This document shows, one piece after another, positions 12,101 to 24,100 of a stretch of DNA of 64,000 bases (the stretch's first letter is position 1; each line of letters starts with the position of its first letter). Both the position numbers and the translations under genes were made by a program. Origin of the DNA: Heterocephalus glaber. Lineage: Eukaryota; Chordata; Mammalia; Rodentia; Bathyergidae. The notes below the pieces were generated by a model. It was not told where the DNA came from. It made no database searches and worked only from the letters and a program-made list of their open reading frames with translations. The stretch is from NCBI RefSeq assembly GCF_000247695.1, contig NW_004624842.1, positions 2,991,683-3,055,682 of the forward strand, in the 5' to 3' direction.

Positions 12101-15100
12101 CAGTAATGAAAAGGAACAAAGTTCTGATACATACTACAACATGGATAAGACTCAAAACATGGTAAAGAAGCTAAAAGAGTACACATTATGATTCCATTAA
12201 TAGGAAATACCCAGAATATGCAATCCTACAAAGAATAAAGTAGATTAGTGCTTGTCTGGAACTGGGGGATTGGAAAGAAGAGACTAGAAATAATGGTTAA
12301 ATGGGTACAAGGTTTCTTTTTGGGATGATGAACATGTTATAAAACTAGAGAGTAGTGATGGTTGCACAATGTAATAAAATTCACTGAACTGTATACCTTA
12401 GAGGGGGTGAATTTTATGTATAATGGAATATTATTCAGCCATAAAAATGAAGTTCTGATACATGCTACAAAATGCATTGAACTTTTAAAACACGACAAAC
12501 TAAAAAGACTAATATTATAAACCTCAATTTATATAAAATTGCTACACCTAGCAAATTCATGGAAACAAGATTAGAGGTTATTAGGGCTGGGTAGAGGGTA
12601 TGTATGGTAAGTTATTGCTTAATAAACTATATGTTTGGAATGATAAAAATGTTTTGCAAACAGCTAGGTGTGATGGCACATATGCCTGTAATCCCACTAC
12701 TCTGGTTGTCTGAAGCAGCAGGATTACTTGGAGTCTAATCTAGGCAATTTAGTGACTTAGTGAGACTCTATCTCAAAATTAAAAAAAAAAAAAAAATTAA
12801 GGGCTGGGGGCGTAGCTCAGTGAAAAGGCCCTGGGTTGAATATCCATACCCTAACTCAAAAAATGAAAAACAACAACAAAAAAGTCACAATTACACAACA
12901 CTGTGAATGTAATTAAATGCTAGTGAATTATAGGCTTAAAAAATGGTTAAGGGATGGGGATGTAGTTCAGTGGTACTGTGTTCGCCTAGCATATACAAGG
13001 CCCTGCTTTATTCTCTAGCACCCCACCCCTTGTCAAAAAAAAAAGTTACAAAGGTAAATTTTATGATACATATATTTACCATAGCCCCGCCCCAAAAAAT
13101 TTTTTAAAAAGTTAAATATGGGAATATGAACCCACAATTTCACTCCTAGGTATACACTAAAATGAACTGAAAACAGGTATTCAAACAAAACCAAAATCTG
13201 TCCTCAAACCTATAAACCTCTTGCATCAGTCTCCCAAGTGCTGGGATTACAGGCATGCACTATCATGCCTGGGCTAATAGCTTTTATACTGTTGTAAAAG
13301 AGTTCTTGTCCTAATGCTTAAATAATTATTTAATCTTTGATGTTATTACCAACACACCAGTATATTATCATGACTTCTGCTATGTTTTTTTTTTTGTACC
13401 AGGGATCAAACTCACAACCTTGCACTTGTGAGGCAGGTGTGGTGCCACTGAGCTAAATCCCTGGCCCACTTCTGCTATTTTTATTGTTCTGTATTAATTC
13501 CACACAATGAGCTTTTGCACACTAAGTTTTAAATTTCTTTATGGAATTAAATTATAAAATTACACAATAAAATGTGGAACTATTAGGCTGAAAGTCAGCA
13601 GTCTCCTGCTCCATCCCTTCCTATCTGTGAGTCAAAGCTTCACTTTTAAATATTAATAAAATGCCAGGTGTGGTGGCACAGGCCCTAGTCCTACCCCTCT
13701 AAGGCTGAAGCAGGAGGATCATGGGTTTGAGGCCAGCCTGGGCTACATACTAAGTTCAAGGCCAGCCTAAACTATATGGTGAGACTCTGTCTCAACAAAG
13801 AAAGAGAAAAAGAGAAAGGAAAGAAAGAACAAATGAACCAACCACAGGTCACTGTACATTCTAGGAGATCCTTCATTCCAAAAGATAAATTGAAAAAGGA
13901 ACCTAAAGAAACAGGAAAGCCACCATTCAAAAAAATAATTTGGAAAAAGGAACCTAAAGAAAGACAATACAGGGATAGAAGAAACAAATACATATGTGGT
14001 GTGTGTGTGTGTGTGTGAATGTCTCAGATAAAAAGATCCTGAATCCATAAAATAAGGACAGAAACTTAAAAGTCAAGAAAACTCCACAACTGAAACAGAT
14101 TTTAACAAATACATATAAAAAAGCCAATAATACATACACAGATGCTCAACATTACTAATTACCATGGAAATGCAAATCAAAACCATAATAAGAAACCACT
14201 TTATACCCACTGGGAACCCTCACATACTGCTGTTGGGAATGTTAAATGGTACAGCTGTTTTGGAAAGTAGTTCAGTTTCTCAAAAAGTTAAAACACAGAA
14301 GTATCCTATGATTCAGCAATTCCACTCCTTGGTTTATACAAAAGGAACAAACATGCATCCGCACTAAAACTCGTACACAAATGTTCTTAGCAATATTCAC
14401 AGTACCCAAAAAAGAGACATGACCCAAAATGTTCATCAGATGAATGCATAATTAAAATATAGTGTATCTATAAAGTGGAATATTTTGGGAACAAAAATGA
14501 AGTTGTGATGCATACTTTAACATGGATAAGCCTTGAAAACATGCTATGTGAAAGGAGCCAGACACAAAAGATCACATATGACTCAATTTGTATGAAATGT
14601 CCAAAAGAGACACCTGTAGAGACAGAAAGTAGATTAGTAGTTGCTTAAGGATGGGGGAAGTCCATTGCTTGCCTCATAAGCACAAGGTCCTGAGTTCGAT
14701 CCTTGGTACTGAAAAAAAAAAAAAAGAATGGGGGAAGTATGGGTTATCCTTTTGTAGTGATGAAAATGTTTTAAAGTTAGAAGTGGTCATACAAAATTGT
14801 AAATGTACTAAATGTCACTGAATTTACACTTAAATGAATATTTTTTTTTCGGTACTGGGGATCGAACTCTGGACCTTGTGCTTGCAAAGCAGGCAGCGGA
14901 ACCACTGAGCTAAATCCCCAGCCCAAATGAATATTTGAATATTATGGTTTCTAAATTATCTCAATAAAGCTGTTAGGAGAGTTGAGGATGTGTCTTTGGT
15001 ACTCTGGTAGAGCACTTGCATAGCAGGCAAAAGGGCCTAGGTTCCATCCCCAGGACTGCAAAGTAAATAAAGCTACTGAAGAGTGAATGACAGTTGGGCA

Positions 15101-18100
15101 GGTGGTGTACACAGTTAATCCAGTCTGGACACTGAGGGAGAATGATCCTGCATGAGCCCATCCTGGGCAACTTATGGACTTAGTGAGACCATGTCTCAAA
15201 ACAGAAACAAAAGGGCTGGGGATTTAGCTCAGTGGTTTTGCAGCCTGCTGTGCAAGTGCAAGGACCTGAGTTTGAGTCCCGGTACCAAAAAAACCAGCAA
15301 CAAAAACAAAAACTGAATGAAAAAAGGAAAAGAAAAACCTTCTAGAATGTATGGAAAAATACAAAATAAAAAAAGATGAGAGACTGATGATTATTTCATC
15401 AGGTCCAACATCTGACAGGAATTCCAGAGAGGAAAAAAACAGCAAATAGAAGTGAGGGAAGTATTTGTATATGTGCTGCCGAAGCGAGCACAATGAGGGA
15501 ATTATTTGTAAAAATTAATATATGCCTAGTTTGTATGCATGTGTGTATATGTGTATGTGTCTGTTACTGGGGGCTGAACCCAGGGCTTTTTCACTGAGCT
15601 ATATCCTCAGCCCCTTTTTTTGAGTCAGGGTCTTGCCAGGTTGCCCAGGCTGGGCTCAAACTTCCAATCATCCTGCCTCAGCCTTCCAGTGTGCTGGGAT
15701 TATAGATGTATCACCATACTTAGCTTATAAGACTAGTTTTAAGGAACAATAGATGTGAGTATACAGGTAGAACCAGCCAATTAATTACTAGCATAACAAA
15801 TGAAAAAAGACCCATTTTATGGCACATCACTGAGAAATTTCAGAAGACAGTTATATAGTGAAGATCCTAAAAGCTTCCAGAGATTAAAAAAATTACAAAG
15901 TGGGGAGAAGTGGAATGGCTTCAAACTTCAGCAGAAATAATGGAACCCAAACACAATGAAGACTTTTAAGATTCTGAGGGAAAATGATTTTCAACTTTAT
16001 ATTACTTTTATATTTCTATTTAATATATACATTTTATTTTATGTATTTATACATATATTTGCAGAGCTTAAGCATGCTAGGCAAACTAGGGCCTTGAGCA
16101 TGCTAGGCAAGCTCCCTACCACTGTATTACATCTCCAGCCCATATATATCACACATATACATACATATACATATCTATATTTATTATTTCCCACTTTAAA
16201 CCCAGCCAAACTGTAAGGGTCTGAATAAAGACATACAAAGTTTCCAAAAAGTTCCTTCAATTTTAAGATGTGCTTTAATAAAAAGATAGACAAAAACCAA
16301 GAGAACAGAAGACCACGTGGTTTAAAAAACAGGGTGCCCATCACGGGAAACAGCAGTCTCTGGTGATGAAAGCAGAAGTCTCAGGTCCAGAGAGCAACCT
16401 GACCAGGTTTGAGCAGAGGGACTGTGACAAATATGAAATCATGAGGTTAGCTAATGTGTTTGCACAACTGGAAAATATTACTGATGAGGGTTGGCAGATC
16501 CAGTGGAGCATGCAGAAAAATTTTAAGAATTTAGGGGCTGGAGATGAGGCTCAGTGGTACAGCACTTGCCTAAGTATACTGAAGGCCCTGGGTTCTGGGT
16601 TCAATCCCAGTAACATCCCAACACACACACACACACGCACGCACGCACGCACGCGCACACACACACACACACACACCCGAAATTGGAAAGTGAAGTGGGT
16701 GAAGTGGCATGTGCCGGTAGTCCCAGCTATTTGAGAAGTTGAGGCAGGAGGGTCACCATTTGAGCCCAGGAGCTCGAGACCACAAGTTCTGGGAAACACA
16801 GTGAGACCTCATCTTAAAAACAAACAATCTGGAAAATACAGTATATATAAAAGTGAAGTACCATTTGTTCTAAGAAAAAAAATTATTAAAAAGGAAAATG
16901 AAATCTTAATATACTATTATGTTCTGCATTAAACAATATTTACATACTTACAGTAAACTGAGTTACTTAACCAAAACTCTTGAGGTCATATGTGGAAGTG
17001 GGGATTGGGAAGTGGAGATTATGTGGTACTCATCTATTTTATCAGGAAATCAACACATAATGACAATTACTTTTGCAAAGGAAATAGAAGGAGGCAAAGG
17101 GGCTGGGTGTTTTCTATCAAAGACACCTTTGGTGCTCTCTGATCTTTGCCTCTAGCTTGATTTTTTTTAATATATTACTGTAAAAAGTTATTAGCACATA
17201 GAGCAGCTCCCTGAACCCCAGTGGGTGTGACATCAAAGCAAGAAACTGGTCTAGAAGACAATGAAAACAGTGACTCCAAAGCACCCTCTAGCACCGGGGA
17301 TTTAGCTCAGTGGTTCTGCCGCCTGCCTCACAAGCGCAAGGTCCCGAGTTTGATCCCCGGTACCAAAAAGAAACTTCAAAGCACCCTCTAAATCATCAGG
17401 TGCAAGAGCAGAGGGTGCAGGTCCATTCTATTGGATACTCTCAAGACCTGTCCTCTCCAAACCTGTGAAGGAGATGCCAACTGGCAAGAGGAGCTTTGGC
17501 TGAACCAGTCAGTGCTGGGTGATAACCTCCAGCTTCCCAGGGGCCTGTCTCTTTTTTTCTTGTTTTTCCTTTTTTTCTTTTTGTAGTGCTGAGGATTGAA
17601 CCCAGAGCCTCCCACATGCTAGGCAAGTGCTGTATAGGTATAGCTCCACTGAGCTGTACCCCCAACCCTTTTCGTTTTCTGTGAGTAGGTGCTACAGTTT
17701 ATACCTAGATGTCCTCCCACAGCCTCATGTGCTCATAGGTGGGGCTTTGGGGAGGTGACTTGATCACAGTGCATGACATCAGTGGATTTGATAAGTTTAC
17801 AGCTAAATGTAAGGATGGGAGGTGAAGCCTGGTTGCAGGTGTGTGTGGGGTCACTGGGGGTATGGCCTCCTTCCCTCCTCCCTTGATCTCTCTCTGCTTC
17901 CTGCCACCATGCCATGAGCTGTTTCTCCTCTGCCATGCTGTCCTGCCTTGAGACCATGGTCTGAAACCTCTACAAACTGTGAGCCAAAATAAACCTCTCC
18001 TTTAAATAGTGGATGTTGGGTATTGTGTCTCAGTGACAAGAAACTAAGAAACAAGGTCTAAATTGCCCAGGCTGTGATCTTCCTGCCTCAGCCTCCTGAG

Positions 18101-21100
18101 TAGCAGGGATTACAGGCACATGTCACCACATCTGGCCCCTAGTTCTTTCTAAACTAATTTCTTAGGGGAATTTTTGGGAATAGGCACTGTATAGCTAGAA
18201 ATGTAATGGGGAAAACACATAACTTGTATTTCACTCATGTATAGATCTTCAATCTCTGTTGAGGCCCAGTCAGATCCTGGTGCTTGGCACAGTAACCACC
18301 TAGCAAGGAGATGCTGAAAGCCAAATGCACCACGTTTCTCTGCGTCCAGCATTCTGCTTGGCACTTTATACTGATCACCATGTTCAATCCTGACAACATG
18401 CTTATGCAGTTTCAGAGGGGATTAAGAAACAGAGGTTTGGGCTGGGGATGTAGCTCAATGGCACAGCACCTGCTTGGCAAGGGTGAGGTCCTGAGTTCAA
18501 TTCCTGGTACCAAAAAATAAAAAAATAAATAAACGGAGGCTCAGAGTAACTTGACCAAGACCAAGTCACTAGTAAAGAAAAGCTGGGAACTAATCCAGGT
18601 GAGGCTGAGCCCATGGCCTTCACAATTAGCAGCTACTACCTGGAAAGAGGTTGTTATGTCTGTGGGTGGCTGGCAGAAAGGAAAGAATGAAAGATGAGCT
18701 CACAAAAACGGCCCAACAGCAAAACCTGAGTCCCTTCCCACTCAGCAGCTCCGAGGCTGGCTGGCCCAAAGCTGGAGACCACCCATGTATCCCCGTCCTT
18801 CACCCCAGGGGATCACCCACCTTCTTCAGAGAGGTTGTTCTCTTTGGTCTCCTTGTCCATCTGGCAGCACCAGCCTTCTAGACGCTCTGTTTCCGCCTGA
18901 AGTAGCTTCAAGAACCAGTAGCCATCTCGGCGACAGGCCCCTGGTTGTGCTGGCTCTGCTGGGGAGCTGGAGGTCGACTCAAGCCAGGGGTCAGGTGGGG
19001 GCAGTGAGGATGCCTCCAGGGCAGGGTCACTGTTGTCTCCATAGGAGAGGTTGCGCTTGATCTGGGCAATCTTGGGGACCTGCCGGGGGCCAGCATCGAT
19101 GTTGATGGAGTTGGCATGTGGGGTACAGTCTGGGAGACTCCTCTCAGATGACTTACAGCTTGAGTCATTAGCATCCTGGGTATCCGAGTCAGTGTCCCGT
19201 CGGGAGGACATACTGTGAGAGGGGGCGCTGCTTCTGTGGGTGAGGGATGGATGGGGTGGGGACAGGAGGAAGTGAATCACCAAGAGGGCCAGAGACCAGA
19301 GGCCACTTGACCCGGACACACAGGAGACAGAGAAACAGATGCATCATCTGCTCACCATGCGCCTGAAGCGGGTCCCACAGCCCCCGTCTCATTCTCTGCT
19401 CAGCCCTTGCCCCATCCCACCCACGCCCACACGCACACACACACAAGGACAAGGTCATAAGGTTGCCTGTTTACTGCAGTGGGGCCAGAAAGACCACCAA
19501 CATCAGGGTAGCTGGGGCTATGGTCCCAGCCCAGCTTTGGCCCCCTGACTGACTGGTCTCACAGAGCAAGTGCTCATTTGTCCACCCACCTGCCCCCTGC
19601 CCAGCCTCCCATGCCTGGGCCACCACCCGCACCCCAAACCCAGCTTGGTTATTAGAAATCCAGCAAGGAGAAGTGGGTTAGGGAGAGCAGGAGAGGTGAG
19701 AGCAGAGGGAGGGAGAGGAGAGGGAGAAGCAGCCGCCACTTCTGTCCGACTTACCGCCAGTCGTCCTCTACCTGAACCCCGATGGACTGGAATTTGGTAG
19801 CGGGACTGGGCTCCTCTTTTGGCACTGGCTGAATGCAGTCAACCTTATTGAAGGACAACGACAGCAACGGCACGGAGACAAAGACAAAAATAAAAAACAA
19901 ACACCACACTTGCTGCTGAAATTCACATTAGTGGGATGACGCAAACAGACGAGTAGACAGACACATACGAGGCATGCAGACACTGCACATGGGCCCGAGG
20001 CCGGACCAGGTTAAGCCGGGCACTGCTCATTCGCACGGAGGCGGGAGGGGTGTGGGTGGAGATGACTGGCTTTCCCTACTCTGAGGAGGGTGCCATCACA
20101 TCGATCGCTTTGGGTCCGTTGTCCTCCGAGAGGTGGGAACCGTTCCTTCTAGTCCTCTCCTTTACACGCATCAGAGAGAAGAAAAAAAAGGACGACGAAA
20201 GAGAACACACACACACACAAAGCCACAGCCGTTATCTGGTGTAGTAAAAGCTGGGGGCTGTTTTGAGGTAAAGACCACTCCCCCAACCCTGAAGCTGAAG
20301 CCTGGAAGGGCAGGCTGGAGACACTCAGACTGAGGCAAACCAGGGACAGTTCTGGGTTTGAGAACTGCCACCACAGCAAGAGCCAGCGAAGTCCCTGGAC
20401 ACTACAGGATGCCATCCTGGACCTTCATCACACTTGGTTGAGCTGAAGCTACTTTCAGCACTGGGTGACCCTGGGGAGGGCCACAGCCAATGCCACAGCT
20501 AGTATTCACTCTGCAAAGGGAATTAACACAGCAACAGGAATGGCCCTGGGGCTCCCTAAAGGAGCCTGGCCAAGGAACAGGCAGGCCAGTCATCCCATTG
20601 TTGCTCAAGAATGAGGGAGAACCCATACTTGACCGAGGACTTGGGGTACCAAGAGGTAGGACAAAGGTTCAGGGTAGCCTCAGAAACAGACTCTCCAGTG
20701 TCTTGGCATCTTGGACAGATGCAGGGGCCAGGAAGGCTTTCTGAGGCAGGGATATAGCCACATTTCCCCTCAGCCCAGGAAGTGCAGCTGCTATATCTCC
20801 AAGGAGCTGAAGTGAGAACATGGACTGGGGGGAAGTGAGGAAAAGGGATTCCCAGGATAGGCCCAAGAGTTACAGTCTTTATCCCAGCATCAGTTCCGGG
20901 TAGAAGGAATCAAAGCTGGTTCTTACTCTCTCAGTCCTTCTGGAAGATAAGAGCATCTGGTTTGGAAAATGAGAGGGTGGGCTGCCAAAGACCTGAGTGC
21001 CTGGGACCAAGGTCAGAGACTGGGCTACTCTCTGTGTTCCTAGGAACCCCACTGGGAGAAGGCTCTACAGGGTGAGAGCTGGACCCTTACAAAGAGGCCC

Positions 21101-24100
21101 ACTGGATGGAGCCAGATGGAGCCAAGAAAACTGACAGCCAACTTTTTCCCCATGTATATGTGGGGAATCTGACCTGGAGCTCTCTCTTGGGGAAAACAAA
21201 TCCAGGCAAGTACAAAGAATTGCCCAATGAACCTTCTCTATTTCATGCAGTGCCCGCTTTGTGTTCCACATCCCTTCTGCATTTTACTGCTTTATCATCA
21301 ACTTAGCCATATTCACTTACCCAGGGGTGGCTGTGAAAACGGAGAGCCCAAAGCATACCACCTGGTCCTTCTTGATCTACCCCAGGACTTGGTAGAGCTC
21401 TGCCTCCCTGAGCCCTCTGCCTACTATAGCTAGTCCACCCTCAACGTCCTGAGTGTACTCTACTTTCTATTTTACTCTACTATCCCTCTAGGTAAAAAGA
21501 GTCCTTTCACTTTTTTTTAAAAAACAGTATTGGGGTCTGAAGCCAGGGAGTTCTGAGCTACATCCTAGCCCCTTTAAAATTTTGAGTCAGGGTGTCTTAA
21601 TACCTTGCCTAGGCTGGCCGTGAACTTGCAACCCTCCTGCCTCAGCCTCCTACAGAGCAACTCTTAAATCAAAGTTCAAGGCAGGGTCAAGTTTGCCCTG
21701 CTCAGCTACTCTAACAGAAGACAGACTACTGATGTTTGGTACATGTAGAAGGTGCCTTGAAGCAGCAGAGGGGAAACTGGTATACCACTCTGCTGAGTGC
21801 TGCAGATGTGCAGTGAGCTTGGCTTCTGGATAGACCTGTTGGTGTGAGCCACATGGCCCTAAAGAGACATCTGCCTGGACCCTTTCCCATGGAGGGAGGC
21901 ACTGGGACTGGCATCGCATGTCTCAATATGACACAAACCTGGTGCTTCAAGCCACCTATCTGTCCCCAAGGCCCGAGAGAGCTCTGGGCAGTTTCCTTGA
22001 ACAACCCCCATGAAGGGCCCTGGGTCCTGGGCCACTGGCCCATCAGCATCTACACTTCATGTGGCTCCCCCTGCCAAGAGGGACTATGGCTTCCATACTC
22101 AAGCTGATCTCGGATTAGAGAACTGTTAGGCCAGACCCACCTCCCATGGGTAGGCTGGCAGGGCAAAGGGTAGAGTGGACAGACAGACAGTGGACAGCAA
22201 ACAGTGGACAGGAGATGGCTGGCTGAGTGTAACTACATTCACTGGGGAAACCCGCCAGAGAAGCAGCAGCATATGCCACAGCTGCAGACTCTGAAGGGGG
22301 GGTGGGGGGGTGGGGACAAGGTAGGTGTGGCTATGGGTGGAATTTGGTTTAGCCACTTGGGATGTACTCCCCAAAAGAGACAACCTTTTCCCAGGAGACC
22401 TAGTGGTCCTCCTCCAGATGTAATTACACACAGGCAGGTGCACAGAGCAGACTGAGGACAGTGCAAAAGGGGTCCCTACTTGTATTCCTATTGATGACAG
22501 TTTCCTTTTGGGGATGGTCTCGGAGTGGGACTCAGAGCTGGTCAGCGTCCCTTGTTCGCTTTTCAGAGCTGCATGTTTTGGGGGTGGCTCCAGGGCTTCA
22601 GGGGCTTGGACAACTCCACCCCGCGTCACGCTAGGCGGTCGAGTACTGCTGTCCAGGCTGTCCGATGAGTTGCTCAGGCCCGACTGGCTTGTCACTTCAC
22701 TCTTGTGATCCTGGCTGTCCAGGTAGGTGTCCTGAGCAGACTCAGTACTGCTCTGGACTGTGACTGAGATGAACGGCTTTGATGTGGTACGTGGAGGGAC
22801 CGGTGGTGGGGTCTTCTTATACGCCACTAGACACGATGAACCTGCAGATGGGTGAGAGGACAGGGGAGAAGGTGAAGCCTCCAACCCTCTCCAGCCCTGT
22901 TCTGAGCAAAGACTCTGCCTTACCTAGTCTAGCTCTGGCCTCAGCCACTTCCTCAGTGAGGACTTGCAGAGCAAGAAAATGAGGGTCAGACACAGCAACA
23001 ACCAAGACAGACACCTGTAGGTCTCAACTCCATTCATCCTCACATGAGGCCAAGTCAAGTGGTCAATATTACCCAGAGATACCTTCCATCTCACAGTCAT
23101 ACATAATGGTTCTGTCCAGTCAGGACATGGGCTAGACAGTCAGGTGCATGACGCCACAAGGCTGAGGCAGAGCCTGATCCATGCTAAGAGGTGGTGATGA
23201 CAGCTGAGCTCAGACAGCTAAGGAATGGTTAACACCTTGCTTTCCTGTCACTGAGAGACCTACTGTTCCCTCTGTCTTTTCTTCCACCTTCCCTCCCACT
23301 CTCTCTGTGTGGATGCCCTTCCCTATGTGATCAAAGACAAACAATCATTAAGGGCTTGGCTAACCACACTCTATCTTGCCTCTCTCACCCCACCTTTCCC
23401 TCCTCCCCTATACTAGTCTGCTGCCCCCATGACTCCATCATGCCTGGTTGAACTCCCTGTTCTTCACTGAGATCAGAAAACCAGAAATTCCCATGGAGTG
23501 TCATCTCTGAACGGCACTACCAGGCCAGCCTGGTGCTCAGCAGGCCACAGGACACCAAAGGCTGGGTGCTTGCTTCTTACATGTGGTCTGAAACAGAAGG
23601 TGCTTTTCTGGCTGTGCAGCATCTATAAGGATGGAGCCTGACCACCAATGGCCTTTCCCAGCAACTTAACTACCAGTGCTCTCTTCCTGGGAGCATGAAA
23701 CAAGGCCCTGCCCTGGTCCAGGGAGGCAGATGAGCTTTGCCTTTAAGGGCTAACAGTCAACCCACAAAACAAGACCCCTTGTCACAGGTGCCATGGACAA
23801 GGGACTGCAGAATCCTCCTTGCCGCTAGGCGCTATCATAACACAAGCCTATCAGAATGGCTATACAGATGTGACATCATCAAATGCTACCGAGGAAGTGG
23901 AAGGTATGAAGATACAACCACCCTGGAAAATGGAATGATGTTTCCTTATAAAATCAAACATGTAATTTACCATACAACCTAGTGATTGCACTCTTGGGCA
24001 CTTATCCCACAGAAATTACAACATGAATGTTCAGGGCAGCTTTATTTGTAATAGCAGACAACTGGAAACAATCTAGATGTCCTTCAGTGGGTGAATGGTT

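Larger units (their letters stand above)
14150..14985 (+). mobile_element. L1M-type 3' end, interrupted by two ID SINEs
   Basis: Recognisable blocks: GGAAATGCAAATCAAAACCA, GATTCAGCAATTCCACTCCT, TTAACATGGATAAGCCTTGA, AGTAGATTAGTAGTTGCTTA. Ends near CAATAAAGCTGTTAGG. Confidence 0.8.
4978..18820 (-). other. DLGAP4 intron 4, repeat-rich and AT-rich
   Basis: 13.8 kb intron. Apart from the listed L1, SINE, LTR, piggyBac-like and thioredoxin-retrocopy features, 5640-6130, 9830-10070, 15730-16060, 16145-16530 and 16830-17290 show nothing I can name. Confidence 0.9.

Noticed and set aside
13797..13990. Purine-rich block with GGAACCTAAAGAAA twice, possible tandem repeat gene
   Set aside because: Only two imperfect copies next to a B1 tail; no wider structure.
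16363..16734. 123-codon plus-strand open frame
   Set aside because: Its C-terminal half is an ID SINE plus a CA microsatellite (Thr-His-Thr-His translation). The first half resembles no protein I know.
17293..17370. tRNA-Ala-like gene
   Set aside because: It has A- and B-box-like words but an A tail and target duplications: an ID SINE, not a tRNA gene. The same holds for all other ID copies.
18813..19319. DLGAP4 exon 4 extended to an upstream Met
   Set aside because: The open frame runs into intron at both ends. CCCACAG and GTGGGT splice sites and the phase of neighbouring exons fix the exon at 19233-18821.
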